Source: an uncultured Thermomicrobiales bacterium (GTDB taxonomy: Bacteria; Chloroflexota; Chloroflexia; Thermomicrobiales; UBA6265). From it: DNA of 64,000 nt. This document shows, piece by piece, positions 20,677 to 29,912 of the stretch (the stretch's first letter is position 1; every line of letters starts with the position of its first letter). The notes under the pieces are model-generated. The model was not told the origin of the DNA, did no database searches, and saw nothing but the letters and a program-made list of their open reading frames with translations. The DNA lies in contig CADCWL010000247.1 in NCBI GenBank assembly GCA_902806405.1, positions 1-64,000 of the forward strand. Reading direction: 5' to 3'. A program made the translations under genes and the position numbers.

Positions 20677-20743
20677 CGCGATGCTGCTCCCTTCCCCAAC
20701 CGAGCGTTCGCTGACGCCACGTGGACGCCGACCGGAGTGCGCC

Positions 20744-21100
20744 GTGACCGAGCAAACGACCCGCCCGACTCCTCCCTCGCCGCTCGATCCCTTCCTCGAG
20801 CCGTTCCTCCAGGCGCTGGCCGATCGGGCAGGCGGGTACGCCCCGACGGCGCACGGTGCCGCCCTTGCCCACTCCCTCGGGTGGCCGCCCGCCTTTGCCG
20901 AAGCGGTGTTCGTCAGTGCCCGCTCCCGCGGTTTTCTGGAGCCATGCCGGGACCGCGCCGCCCGCGGCCGTGCCCGATGGGCGCTCTCCGAGCGCGGCCG
21001 GGCGTGGCTGTCCCGATCGGCGCCGGGCCCGGACCCCATGCCGCGCGACGATGCCACGCCGGCCGGGGCCGAGGCCTCGCTCGTCCCGCGCGACGGATAG
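20744..21100 (+). CDS. Small hypothetical protein, possibly winged-helix
   Basis: 118 residues from GTG (20744). The middle part, YAPTAHGAALAHSLGW then FAEAVFVSARSRGFLEP and a basic GRARWALSERGRAWL, has the helix-helix-strand rhythm of a small winged-helix DNA-binding domain; the ends are Pro/Ala-rich and look disordered. I cannot assign a family. It is divergent from the PD-(D/E)XK-like gene, with an extended -10 in between, so it could regulate that neighbour. The frame is open further upstream but antisense to the neighbour, so only this portion is accepted. Confidence 0.5.
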   Translation: MTEQTTRPTPPSPLDPFLEPFLQALADRAGGYAPTAHGAALAHSLGWPPAFAEAVFVSARSRGFLEPCRDRAARGRARWALSERGRAWLSRSAPGPDPMPRDDATPAGAEASLVPRDG

Positions 21101-21346
21101 GCCGCCGCGTCACGAGCCGTGCGGAAGCAGGCACCACGAGCGGTTGTCCGTCCCCCTCTGTGCAAAGCATCTCCAAGCGGGAGGGCCGTGCGTCGACGCT
21201 CCGATCGCCTTGCATCCGTGCACCGGGAAGCGTCGAGACCGCGCCCCGCGCCGCTCGCTGGGCTGGTCCATCCGGTCGACCCGATATTGGCCCCCCAATC
21301 TCGCCGACGGCGCCGAGGCCCGGGCCACCGCCCTTGAAGCGATCCG

Positions 21347-23467
21347 TTAGAGCCGATCACCCGCCGCCGCGGCTCGCGGTCCGCCCCCGCGCCACCGTCG
21401 CCGGCCGTCCGCCACGAGGAGGACCGCGACCGCCGACGCGCCGAGCACGCTACCCGCCCTGGCGAGCCAGTCGACGCCATCGACCGCGTAACGGAGCTCG
21501 ATCCGCACCGCCCCGTCCGGGACCGGCACGCTCATGTAACCGTCCCGCGTCCGGGTCACCGGCACCCCCTCGCCGTCGACCGTCGCTCGCCAACGCGGAT
21601 ACCAGTTGCGCCGGATCAGCGCCTCTCCCCCGTCGCCGCCGCCGTTCGCCGTGATCCGGTGGCCGCCCGACTCGATCGACACGGCGTTCACACCACCGAA
21701 GGTGACGATCGAGGTCGGCTCCCGCACGGCATACACGTCGTAGACCCCGGAGCGGACCGGGCGTAGCGCCGGCGCCGCCCCGGCCGCCGCCTGCGCGTCC
21801 CCCGTCACCGCGACGGCACCGATGCCATGACTGGCGAGATAGGTTGGCTGCAGCGCCCGGGCTTCGTCGGGGTAGCTGTGACCGTTCGCGAAGTCGTATC
21901 CGGGAGTTCCGGCGTGGAGCGGCTGCCAGTACCAGAGCCAGTCGTCGTAGAAGAGGGGCCGCTCCGTCCAGAGCGGCGCCCACAGCTGCTGGTGCCAGGA
22001 GAGGCCGGTGCCAAGGACGAGCAGGGCCGTGCCCGGCGCAGCCGCCGCGTCCGCCGCCTCCACCGCGGCCCGAAGATCGGCATGGGCCGGCGCTACCGTG
22101 TCGACCACCGGGTAGAGTCCGCGCGCCGGGGTCGGCGGCCGCGCCGGCTCCGGCGCGGCGCCCCCGGCCGGGGCGACGAAGCCGACCAGCAACAAGGCAA
22201 CCGCGAGCACCTGGGCAACGTCCGCCAACGGTGTGCCACCCTTCCCGATCCTGGCGGCGGCCCAGGCGAGGCCACGCCGTAACGCGGTCGCCGCCAAAAA
22301 GATCGTCAACAGCCGCTGGAACGGCATCAAGCGCGTCGCCTCCAGCTGCGGCACGAGGTTCGCAGCCTCGGGCTGGGTGGCGAACAGGAGCGTCGTTGCC
22401 GCGTACAGCGGCAGGCACATGGCGGCAGCGCGGGTGACCGGTCGGTCCGGTGCCGTCCAGCAGGCGGCTGCGCCGCCCACCGCGAGCGCGAAGACGGGCC
22501 ACGAGACCGCCTGCACGGCGCTTCGGAGGTAGTCCCCCGCACCGCCGTACGCCTCGTACCGGACGAAATCGTAGAGACCGGAAAAGCGCATCAACGAGAC
22601 GATCTGCGGCGCCGCCAGGAGGACCGTCAACGCGCCCACCGCCGCCAGACGCCGGACCGGCACGGCGCGGGCGTCCGTCCCGCCGCCACGCCGGGTGACG
22701 TCCGCGAGCCAGACGCCGACCCCGACCACCCCGAGCGCCACCACCGACCGCGGGTTGGTCATCATCGCGACGCTCGCCGCCAGGGTCGCGCCCGCGGCGT
22801 AGAGGCTGCGCCCCTGCTCCAAGTACGCGGTGAGCCAGAAGAGGACGAAGAGGAGGGCAACGGAGGCAGCGACGTTGGTCACCAGGCCCCACTGGACCAA
22901 CTCCGTGTACCCACCGTGCTCCCACCCGCCGGCAACCACGACGTGGGCCGTAGTCGCCGTCAGGGCGACGCCGAGCGGCCAGCCGTCCCGGCGTGCCATG
23001 AGAACGAACGCGAGGCCGGGCAGGAGGAAGATCAGGCCGACCGCCAGCTTGTGGACGACGACGAGCGGTAACGCGCCAAGCAGCAGCGCCCAGAGTCCGA
23101 CCTCGAGCCAGGCGACGCCAAGGGGGTAAAACTCGACCGGGTATCCCCCCTGGTGGTGATCGACCCAGCGAAGGAGGTGCCCGTCGGCGAGTGCGCGCCG
23201 CAGCGTCTCCGCGCGCGCCGCGTGGAACGGGTGGTCTACCCCCGCGAAGGTATCCGGCAACCGGACCAGAGCGCCCGCGAGCGGCACCTCGCCCCAGACG
23301 CGGAACACGCCGAGCCGTGCGGCGACCCATAGCGCCAGCGCGAACAGCGCAGCCACCCAGACGCCGGCTGGCAAACCCCGTGTTCCCGAACCGAGCGAAG
23401 GCGACGGACGGGTGGTCGGTGAAGGCGTCGCTGGTGCGTCGGTCATCGAAGGTGCCGGGGCCGTCAC
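21347..23467 (-). CDS. Large polytopic membrane protein, GT-C-type glycosyltransferase-like
   Basis: A 706-residue protein. The first two-thirds has many hydrophobic helices (first about 33-55), and the first outer loop carries an acidic DTFAGVDHPFHAARAETL motif. The last 250 residues are an extracytoplasmic domain (GTGLSWHQQLWAPLWTERPL, then RRNWYPRWRATVDGEGVPV) and a final helix. This layout resembles YfhO/PMT-type lipid-linked-sugar transferases. The GTG at 23467 overlaps the stop of the preceding gene (GTGA), so it is translationally coupled. It is last in the seven-gene glycan operon. The sugar donor and acceptor are unknown. Confidence 0.75.
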   Translation of the reverse strand: MTAPAPSMTDAPATPSPTTRPSPSLGSGTRGLPAGVWVAALFALALWVAARLGVFRVWGEVPLAGALVRLPDTFAGVDHPFHAARAETLRRALADGHLLRWVDHHQGGYPVEFYPLGVAWLEVGLWALLLGALPLVVVHKLAVGLIFLLPGLAFVLMARRDGWPLGVALTATTAHVVVAGGWEHGGYTELVQWGLVTNVAASVALLFVLFWLTAYLEQGRSLYAAGATLAASVAMMTNPRSVVALGVVGVGVWLADVTRRGGGTDARAVPVRRLAAVGALTVLLAAPQIVSLMRFSGLYDFVRYEAYGGAGDYLRSAVQAVSWPVFALAVGGAAACWTAPDRPVTRAAAMCLPLYAATTLLFATQPEAANLVPQLEATRLMPFQRLLTIFLAATALRRGLAWAAARIGKGGTPLADVAQVLAVALLLVGFVAPAGGAAPEPARPPTPARGLYPVVDTVAPAHADLRAAVEAADAAAAPGTALLVLGTGLSWHQQLWAPLWTERPLFYDDWLWYWQPLHAGTPGYDFANGHSYPDEARALQPTYLASHGIGAVAVTGDAQAAAGAAPALRPVRSGVYDVYAVREPTSIVTFGGVNAVSIESGGHRITANGGGDGGEALIRRNWYPRWRATVDGEGVPVTRTRDGYMSVPVPDGAVRIELRYAVDGVDWLARAGSVLGASAVAVLLVADGRRRWRGGGPRAAAAGDRL

Positions 23468-23883
23468 GCCCGGCCGGGCTCACTTGGACCCTCTTTCCCC
23501 GCGTCGGCCGTCATCGCCAGCCACAGGCCGAGTGCCGATCCTGCCAGCAGCACGGCCGCGGCGCCGAAGAGGCCGACCCGCACCAGGGTGGCCGACCCGC
23601 CGTCCGCCAGCTCCTCGACGAAGCGCGGCCAGATGCTCGACAGCGGCACCGAGCGCCGGAAGCGAACGAAGGAGCCGGCTCGAATCGACGCCGTGCCGAG
23701 GGCCAGAAAAAGCGCCAACCCCGCCACCGCCGCGATCCACACCGCGGTCACGACGCCGCGATGAGGCCGGATGGCCTTCCCCGAGGGCGCATCGGTGACG
23801 CCTGCCGTACCGGTCGCTCCGGCCTCGACCGCCATCTCGGAAGCTTCCGTCTCCAACGCGACGGGTCGCTCCTCGGCCTCCAT
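23464..23883 (-). CDS. Two-helix membrane protein of the glycan operon
   Basis: A 139-residue protein: a polar acidic N-terminus (about 1-43), a helix at about 45-66, an outer loop (AGSFVRFRRSVPLSSIWPRF) and a second helix at about 105-128. The ATG at 23883 begins 2 bases after the upstream glycosyltransferase stop, and its own stop overlaps the next start, so it is locked between two transferases. I do not recognise a family. The same arrangement (transferase, then two-helix protein) occurs again at 27169-29240. Confidence 0.7.
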   Translation of the reverse strand: MEAEERPVALETEASEMAVEAGATGTAGVTDAPSGKAIRPHRGVVTAVWIAAVAGLALFLALGTASIRAGSFVRFRRSVPLSSIWPRFVEELADGGSATLVRVGLFGAAAVLLAGSALGLWLAMTADAGKEGPSEPGRA

Positions 23884-23885
23884 GC

Positions 23886-25418
23886 TTAGGCGCTCAGGTA
23901 GTGCGGGATGACGTAGCGGGTGAAGACCATGACGTTCAGCAGCACCAGAGAGGCGAAGATCGCTCCCTGCGCGTAGGCATGGTAGGCCCGCGGCACCAGG
24001 GTCCGCAGTCCGAGTAGCAACAGCAGCGACGCGGCGTTGACGACCGGGAAGTAGTAGCGCGCTTGGGTCAGAGCGAAGCGCGTCCCGAATTGGATCACCG
24101 CCAGGTACACGGTCGCGCAGGAGGCCCCGAGCACGAGCAACGCGTACCACTGCCACCGCTCCGGCTGGGTGACGGAGTCGCCCGGCTCCCCAGCCTGGAG
24201 GGCGGCCTTCAGAACGTAGACGAGAAGCCCACCAACCGCGACAAGCAGCGGGATTGCGATGGCCCAGAGGAGGGTGGTGCCGAGGGGGATTTGGCGCCAG
24301 CCGAACTCGCCCCACGTCTCCCTAAACCGCATCACGACGAAGTCCGGGTCGGAGAGCATCCCGAAGAACGTTCCCGCCGGACGGTTCCAATACGACTGCA
24401 ACGCCTCGATCTGATCCAGCCCGTCAAAGTTCCCGTAGGTACGATAGAGAAAGACGTACCACGGCGCTGCGAGGAGCGCGGCCGGCGCGACCACCAGTGC
24501 TCCGCGGCGAACCCAACCGCGCACGTCCCGCCAGCCCACCGACAGCATCACGGCCATCGCGATCAAGGGAACCGCCGCCAGACCATTCGCCTTAGTTAAG
24601 AGCGCGAGGCCGAGCACGAAGCCGAGCAAGACGCTCGTGCGCGTCGGGAATCGGTCCCGGATGCCAATGACCAGGAGGTACAAGATCCAGGAAAAGAGCG
24701 CGATGGCGACGATGTCGTTGTTGACCATTGCCGATTCGTAGGCGATCTGTGGCTGGAAGGCGACGAACGTCGGCACCGTCACCGCCAGGAAGGCGTCCCC
24801 CGGGAACAGCGCGCGCACCAGGCGGTAGGCCAGGAAGACGGTGGCCAAACCGAACGGTATGGCCGCCAGCCGGAGAAGGTAGTGCTGCTGGACCGCCGAG
24901 AGCGAGGCGCTCGCCCAATAGATCGGCGTCATCAACACGTAGTAGAGAGGCGGATGGTTCGCCGCGTACTGATACCCGGTGGCAAACGCAACCCCCGCCA
25001 CGGTAACCGCCCGCGGAGGATCGTTCGCCCAACGCGGCTCGTCTGGCTCGCAATGCCAGTAGAGCGCGTAGGCACAGTACGGGTACAACTCGTCGGGGAG
25101 CCCGTCGACCCGCGGGTTAAGGCCGGACTGGAAGGCGCGGCGCCACTCCTCCAACTCCGGCAGGACCGGCACCCGCCCGTCCGTCGCCACGGTCCGCAGG
25201 TAGCTGTAGTGCGCTACCTCGTCGTGACCACTGAAAGGGCGGAAAGCGACGACGAACACCACCTGCTTGACCAGGTAGAGCGCGAAGAGCACCAGCAGGA
25301 ACCGCCGAACGCCCGACCAGGCGCGGAAGCCGCTCCTACCCCTGTCGACCGTTGACACCCGTGCCCGCACTGCGACCGATGGCATCGGGATCTGTTCGGC
25401 CAGGTCTGCCATCGACAT
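23886..25418 (-). CDS. DUF2142-like / GT-C membrane glycosyltransferase
   Basis: A 510-residue polytopic protein with an N-terminal cytoplasmic stretch, then about eleven helices. The first outer loop has GHDEVAHYSYLRTVA, the acidic D-E-x-A-H motif of this group; NHPPLYYVLMTP and AYESAMVNNDIVAIA follow in loops that are conserved in DUF2142-type proteins. Such GT-C enzymes move a sugar from a polyprenyl-phosphate carrier to a surface acceptor. ATG at 25418 follows CCGAGG. It is downstream of the FAD protein by 38 bases and upstream of a 139-residue partner by 2 bases. Confidence 0.8.
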   Translation of the reverse strand: MSMADLAEQIPMPSVAVRARVSTVDRGRSGFRAWSGVRRFLLVLFALYLVKQVVFVVAFRPFSGHDEVAHYSYLRTVATDGRVPVLPELEEWRRAFQSGLNPRVDGLPDELYPYCAYALYWHCEPDEPRWANDPPRAVTVAGVAFATGYQYAANHPPLYYVLMTPIYWASASLSAVQQHYLLRLAAIPFGLATVFLAYRLVRALFPGDAFLAVTVPTFVAFQPQIAYESAMVNNDIVAIALFSWILYLLVIGIRDRFPTRTSVLLGFVLGLALLTKANGLAAVPLIAMAVMLSVGWRDVRGWVRRGALVVAPAALLAAPWYVFLYRTYGNFDGLDQIEALQSYWNRPAGTFFGMLSDPDFVVMRFRETWGEFGWRQIPLGTTLLWAIAIPLLVAVGGLLVYVLKAALQAGEPGDSVTQPERWQWYALLVLGASCATVYLAVIQFGTRFALTQARYYFPVVNAASLLLLLGLRTLVPRAYHAYAQGAIFASLVLLNVMVFTRYVIPHYLSA

Positions 25419-25456
25419 CCTCGGGCGTAGCGGGCGGGCGGCGGAGAGGACAGCCC

Positions 25457-27043
25457 CTACGGCGAGGTCGCGACGCCGGACGGCTCCGCGACCCGCTTGA
25501 TCTCGTGATACTCCTCGTCGGCGTTGACCCGCTCCAGGTCGTGCCGCTCGCCGAGCAGGTTCTTCGCGGCCAGCAGGCCCGTCTCGATCGAGTGATCCGT
25601 ATTGTTGTAACGGAACGAGCCGCCCCGCCCGATGTACTGCAGGTTTTCGAACGTCGCGATGTAGTCCTTCACCGTGTTCAGCGGTTTCTCGTAGCCCACG
25701 AGATAGGTCGGGTATGCCCTCGGCGCACGGATCGCGAACCCTCCGATCACCTCGTCCCGCGCGATGAAGTGCATGTCGTCGACCAGATGCTTGACCGTCT
25801 GCTCAACGAGCGCCTCGTCGGTCATACCCCAAATGTGGTCGCCGCGCGAGCAGAAGTACTCCACCACCAGCGAGGTAAAGCCGTCGCCGGGCACCATCGC
25901 CGGGCTCCAATTCTTCGGCTCGTGAAATCGCCCAAAGAGAATGTTCTTGTCATGGACGTAGAGCCAGGTGTCGTTCGTCACCTGCGGCCGCTTGATCATC
26001 AGGTTGACCGTGATGATGTCGCGGAAGGTCAACGATTTGGCGGCCGCGATCACCTCGGGCGGGGCGGCCGGCTCCATCATCTGGGCGAGCAAGGTCAACG
26101 GCACCGAGGAGATAAAGTTCTCCCCCTCGATCCGCTCCTTTGCCCCGTTCTCGACGACGGTGACGGCGGTCACCCGGCGGCCGTCGTGGTGAACGCTCTC
26201 GATCCCGGCGCCGAGCCGGATCCGGTTCCCCTTAGCGGTGATCGTGTCCGCCATTCGCTCCGAGAAGCGGCCGAAGCCGTCGCGCGGGTACATGAACTTG
26301 TCGATCAGGCTGACAACTTTCCCCTTGGAGGGGACGATGGCGTCCTTGACCACCGTCAGCAGCGACATCCCCTTCGCCCGCTGCCCGACCCAGTCACCGC
26401 TCATCTCGTTGCAGGGCCGGCCCCAGACCTTCTCCGAGTAGCGCTGGAAGAAGAGCTTGTAGAGGGTAGGACCATAGAGGTCGATGAAGCCGTCCTCCAT
26501 TGTCACGATCGGCTTCGGCTGGAGCCGGCGCTGCGCCCGCGAGCGCACGTAGTCGGCCATCGCCAGCGCCGCCGTCGCCGGGCCGATCGTCTTCAGCGCC
26601 CTTTGCAGCTTCAGCGGGTAGTCAAAGAACTTACCGTCGAAATAGATCCGACTGATCCGGTCGACCCAGAGCAACTCATCGGCGACCACCTCGCGGAACA
26701 GCTCGTTCAGCTCGTCGTTTTTCGTGAACCAGCGGTGGCCGCCGATGTCAAACTTGAACCGGCCGTACTCCGTGTCGCGCGTGATGGTCCGCGCCAGACC
26801 GCCGACGAAGGGAGCCTTCTCCAGGACCAAGGTCGGCTGTCCGGCCTTGCTCAGGACGTAGGCGGAGCAGAGTCCCGCCGGGCCAGCGCCCATCACCACC
26901 GTCCGTCCCGGCCCCGAACGCTCCCCAGACCCGGCGCCGTCCCCGTTCCCGGTGCCGTTCCCGCCGGTGGGCCAGTAGATCGTGGTCGGAGCCGCAGCGT
27001 GACCGTTGGAGGCGGCGGGCTGGCCGTCGCGGGGGGCATGCAT
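25457..27043 (-). CDS. NAD(P)/FAD-dependent oxidoreductase (amine oxidase / UDP-galactopyranose mutase-like)
   Basis: A 528-residue flavoprotein. After a Gly/Asn/Ala-rich N-terminus (1-47), the FAD-binding Rossmann motif is VVMGAGPAGLCSAYVLSKAG, then the LEKAPFVGGLART second glycine motif and GGHRWFTKNDELN. The C-terminal YIGRGGSFRYNNTDHSIETG binds FAD as in protoporphyrinogen-oxidase and Glf-like enzymes. Its position inside a glycan operon suggests a sugar-nucleotide or lipid-carrier substrate. ATG at 27043 has AAAGGGA upstream. Confidence 0.85.
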   Translation of the reverse strand: MHAPRDGQPAASNGHAAAPTTIYWPTGGNGTGNGDGAGSGERSGPGRTVVMGAGPAGLCSAYVLSKAGQPTLVLEKAPFVGGLARTITRDTEYGRFKFDIGGHRWFTKNDELNELFREVVADELLWVDRISRIYFDGKFFDYPLKLQRALKTIGPATAALAMADYVRSRAQRRLQPKPIVTMEDGFIDLYGPTLYKLFFQRYSEKVWGRPCNEMSGDWVGQRAKGMSLLTVVKDAIVPSKGKVVSLIDKFMYPRDGFGRFSERMADTITAKGNRIRLGAGIESVHHDGRRVTAVTVVENGAKERIEGENFISSVPLTLLAQMMEPAAPPEVIAAAKSLTFRDIITVNLMIKRPQVTNDTWLYVHDKNILFGRFHEPKNWSPAMVPGDGFTSLVVEYFCSRGDHIWGMTDEALVEQTVKHLVDDMHFIARDEVIGGFAIRAPRAYPTYLVGYEKPLNTVKDYIATFENLQYIGRGGSFRYNNTDHSIETGLLAAKNLLGERHDLERVNADEEYHEIKRVAEPSGVATSP

Positions 27044-27168
27044 CGTGATCAGTCCCTTTCGTGGCCGGTTAATGGTCCAGATGCAGGAGAGGCGCGACCG
27101 CGCTGACGGCCGGCGGCGGGCACAAACGGCGCTACTGTATACCACCGGTTTGCCTCGACCGCCACCGC

Positions 27169-27828
27169 TCACCGAGGCGGGTCGAACCGCCTTCCGCTCG
27201 CGCGGAGTGCGAAGCCGGTCACCGCGGCGACGAGCCAACCGAAAGCAGCAGCGAACAGCACAAACAGGCCGAGCAGCACCGCCCTTGCAGGAGGTGTCGC
27301 ACGCTCGCCCGACCGTGTTTGCAAGAACGCGGCCAAAACGTCGACGCCGCGAGCGCCCGAATAGCTCTTGATGCTCCAGAGCGAGACCACATCGTCCCGA
27401 TTGCGCGGTCCCACCTCGACCCGAACGTAATACCGGCTGCCTGCCGACTCCGCAATCGGTGGAAACCGGACCGTGACGAACGGGTCGGCGAAGACGGCCT
27501 TGTCGTGCCTGATCCGCTCCCCGTGGAGGGAGAGCGGGACCGCCCGCAGGTCCGACGCGCCTGGGCGGTCGGGCCGGACGAAGACCGCCAGGTCGTAGTC
27601 GGCCTCGGGGTGGTAGGCGCGGAGGTCGAGGTCGACGCGGTTGAAGCCCGGGTAGTTCGGGGTGACGAAGCCGCCGCGGACGGCGATCCCGCGCTCCCGG
27701 TCGAGCGTGAGGGCAAAGCCGAACGGCGCGCTGTGCCGCACCTCCATCGGCGCCAGCAGCGCGAGTCCGACGAGAATCAGCGCCGCGACCGAGCCGACGG
27801 CGACAGCGATCGTGCCGCGGGTCCTCAC
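27169..27828 (-). CDS. Membrane-anchored beta-rich protein of the glycan operon
   Basis: A 219-residue protein with an N-terminal helix (TIAVAVGSVAALILVGLALL, about 5-24), an extracytoplasmic beta-sandwich-like region (about 30-175: RGGFVTPNYPGFNRVDLDLR, then SRYYVRVEVGPRN) and a C-terminal helix (about 185-208). The GTG at 27828 overlaps the stop of the upstream transferase (GTGA), so it is translationally coupled. No family recognised. It could be the acceptor-binding or accessory partner of that transferase. Confidence 0.7.
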   Translation of the reverse strand: MRTRGTIAVAVGSVAALILVGLALLAPMEVRHSAPFGFALTLDRERGIAVRGGFVTPNYPGFNRVDLDLRAYHPEADYDLAVFVRPDRPGASDLRAVPLSLHGERIRHDKAVFADPFVTVRFPPIAESAGSRYYVRVEVGPRNRDDVVSLWSIKSYSGARGVDVLAAFLQTRSGERATPPARAVLLGLFVLFAAAFGWLVAAVTGFALRASGRRFDPPR

Positions 27829-29240
27829 GGCAGGATCGCCGCGCCGCCCCCCGGCCCGTAGTAGAAGGGGAGCAGATACCGTAGGGCGACAACGACGTTC
27901 AACCCCGTCAGCAGCACAACCAGGAGCGGCAGCGCCGCCGGCCGAGCCCGCACCGGCAACCAGCCGGCGACACCGAGCAGGGTGAGCGTCGCGAAGCCGA
28001 TCATCGCCGGGAAGGCGAACCGGGCCTGGGTGAACTGGATCGTCCCGACGTAGAGCACGCCAAAGCAGAGGAGCGCAACCGAGAGCGCGAGCAACCCGAC
28101 CCCTCGCCGCTGGAAGACCGTCCATTGCGGTGGCCGCCGCGCGCCACGGTTCGACGGCAGTCCGCGCCGGGCCGCGCCGACGAGGATCCCGGCCAGGGCG
28201 ACAAGCCAGACAACCCAGACGGCGCGAAAGCCGTCCGGATCGAACGGCACCTGCCGCCATCCGAAGTTGCCCCAGAAGTCCTCCAGCAACTGCCGCCAGA
28301 AAGACGCGGAGCTCACCATCTCCCCGTACGACCGGGCCTGATCCCCGTACTCAGGGATCAAGCGCAGCCGCGCGGCCCCCGTCGGGTCGCCGTACAGCAA
28401 CCAGGAGCGGAGGAACCAGGGCGCTACGAGCAGCAGCGGCAGACCGAGTGCTCGGCCGATCGGTCGGATCAACTCCCGCCACGTCCCTCCGCCGTCCCAC
28501 CAGACAAGCAACAACCCGAGACCGACCACCGGCAGCACCAGCCCGAAGCTCGCCTTGGTCCAGAGGCCGGCGGCGCCGACCAGGCCGATTGCCCACTGCC
28601 TCCGCGCTGGGAAGCCGTCCCGGAGGCCGCCCAGGGTGAGATGAAGAACGAGCGAGACGAGGAGGATAAGGAGCACGTCGTGGTTGACGATGGCCGCCTC
28701 GAACGAGAGCTGCGGCTGGAAGGCGACGAAGAGCGGCACCCCGACCCGAAACAGCACGTCGCCGGGAAAGAGCAGCCGCGCCGTCGACGCCGCTAGCCAG
28801 ACAACGCCGACGCCGGCGGCAACAGAGAAGAGGCGGAGAAGGAGGAGACGATCCTCGATCCCGGCCGGCGAACCGATCGCGTAGAGCGGCACGAGCAGCG
28901 CGTGGTAGAGGGGGGGGTGGATCACCTCGGCGTTGGTCGGGTAATCGGCCACGTAGGCCGCGAACGGCTCCGCCTCGGGCGGCAAATCGACCTCACCGAC
29001 GACGCCGAGGCCGTTCCCCTCCGCCAGCCGCGCGACGTAGAAGAAATGGTCGACCTCGTCGTGCCCGGTGAACGGTCCGACCATCGCCGCGAGGAGGACC
29101 CCCTTGACGGCAAAAAGGAAAAGAAGCGGTCCCAGCCATGCTCTATCTCCCCGCCCGGATTCCTCCCTCGTCCCCTCCCTGCGTGAATGGGGTCGACGGA
29201 TCGCTGAGACGGCGACGGGCCTGGGAGCGATGCGCGGCAT
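27825..29240 (-). CDS. DUF2142-like / GT-C membrane glycosyltransferase
   Basis: A 471-residue polytopic protein resembling the 510-residue transferase at 23886: GHDEVDHFFYVARLAE in the first outer loop, HPPLYHALLVP, SFEAAIVNHDVLLIL and a long run of helices. It is therefore a second member of the same DUF2142/GT-C family in one operon, probably with a different sugar or acceptor. ATG at 29240 begins 18 bases after gtrA. Its stop overlaps the next gene's start. Confidence 0.8.
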   Translation of the reverse strand: MPRIAPRPVAVSAIRRPHSRREGTREESGRGDRAWLGPLLFLFAVKGVLLAAMVGPFTGHDEVDHFFYVARLAEGNGLGVVGEVDLPPEAEPFAAYVADYPTNAEVIHPPLYHALLVPLYAIGSPAGIEDRLLLLRLFSVAAGVGVVWLAASTARLLFPGDVLFRVGVPLFVAFQPQLSFEAAIVNHDVLLILLVSLVLHLTLGGLRDGFPARRQWAIGLVGAAGLWTKASFGLVLPVVGLGLLLVWWDGGGTWRELIRPIGRALGLPLLLVAPWFLRSWLLYGDPTGAARLRLIPEYGDQARSYGEMVSSASFWRQLLEDFWGNFGWRQVPFDPDGFRAVWVVWLVALAGILVGAARRGLPSNRGARRPPQWTVFQRRGVGLLALSVALLCFGVLYVGTIQFTQARFAFPAMIGFATLTLLGVAGWLPVRARPAALPLLVVLLTGLNVVVALRYLLPFYYGPGGGAAILP

Positions 29241-29258
29241 AGACCCGATCCTGCGTCC

Positions 29259-29684
29259 TTAGGCGCGCCAGGTGATGAAGTGGTTGAGGACGAAGTTCCA
29301 GACCGCGGCAACGCCGGCACCGACCAGGTTCGCCAGCAGGTAGTGCATTCCCGCTTCCTCGTGCAGGTAGAGCAGGATCCCCCAGTTGATCATCAGGCCG
29401 CCGGAATTGATCGCCCCGTAGAAGAGTGCGCGGTGCAGGATGCGGCCGCTGCCGCGGTCGTGCCAGGTCCAGACCTCGTTCAAGCCGAAGGTGACGACCA
29501 TCGAGACCGTGATCGCGATCGGGGAAGCGACGTTGACCGAGAGGGTGCCAAGCCCCGCGAGGAGGAAGAGCAGCGCCTGGTTCACCGCAAGGCCGATCCC
29601 GCCAACGACCAGGAACTTCTGAAAGCGCAGCGCAAGCGTTCGCGCTCGGACCGCGGGTCGCGGCCACGTTTCCGTCGTAACCAT
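29259..29684 (-). CDS. GtrA-family membrane protein
   Basis: 141 residues with four helices (about 20-40, 48-68, 84-104, 113-133). FQKFLVVGGIGLAVNQALLF and the end AAVWNFVLNHFITWRA are the standard GtrA signature. GtrA-like flippases move undecaprenyl-phosphate-linked sugars across the membrane in O-antigen and cell-wall glycan glycosylation. ATG at 29684 has GGAGGA upstream. It is the first gene of the minus-strand operon that continues to 21347. Confidence 0.9.
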   Translation of the reverse strand: MVTTETWPRPAVRARTLALRFQKFLVVGGIGLAVNQALLFLLAGLGTLSVNVASPIAITVSMVVTFGLNEVWTWHDRGSGRILHRALFYGAINSGGLMINWGILLYLHEEAGMHYLLANLVGAGVAAVWNFVLNHFITWRA

Positions 29685-29912
29685 GCGGGTCCAATCCTCC
29701 GTCGCGCAGAAGGGGAGCGGGCACCGGCGCCCACCATCGCGCGGCGGGGCGCGAGAGGCCTCACGATACCACGGCCGGGTGATGCCCAGAATCTACGCTG
29801 GATTCCGCCCCGCCGCCTGTCGACTAGGCACCGTTCTTGCATCCCTCGAGATCGTTGTCAACGCAAGGGCGAGGCCGCCGGACGGGGGCTTCCGAGGGAG
29901 GAGATCGACGAG

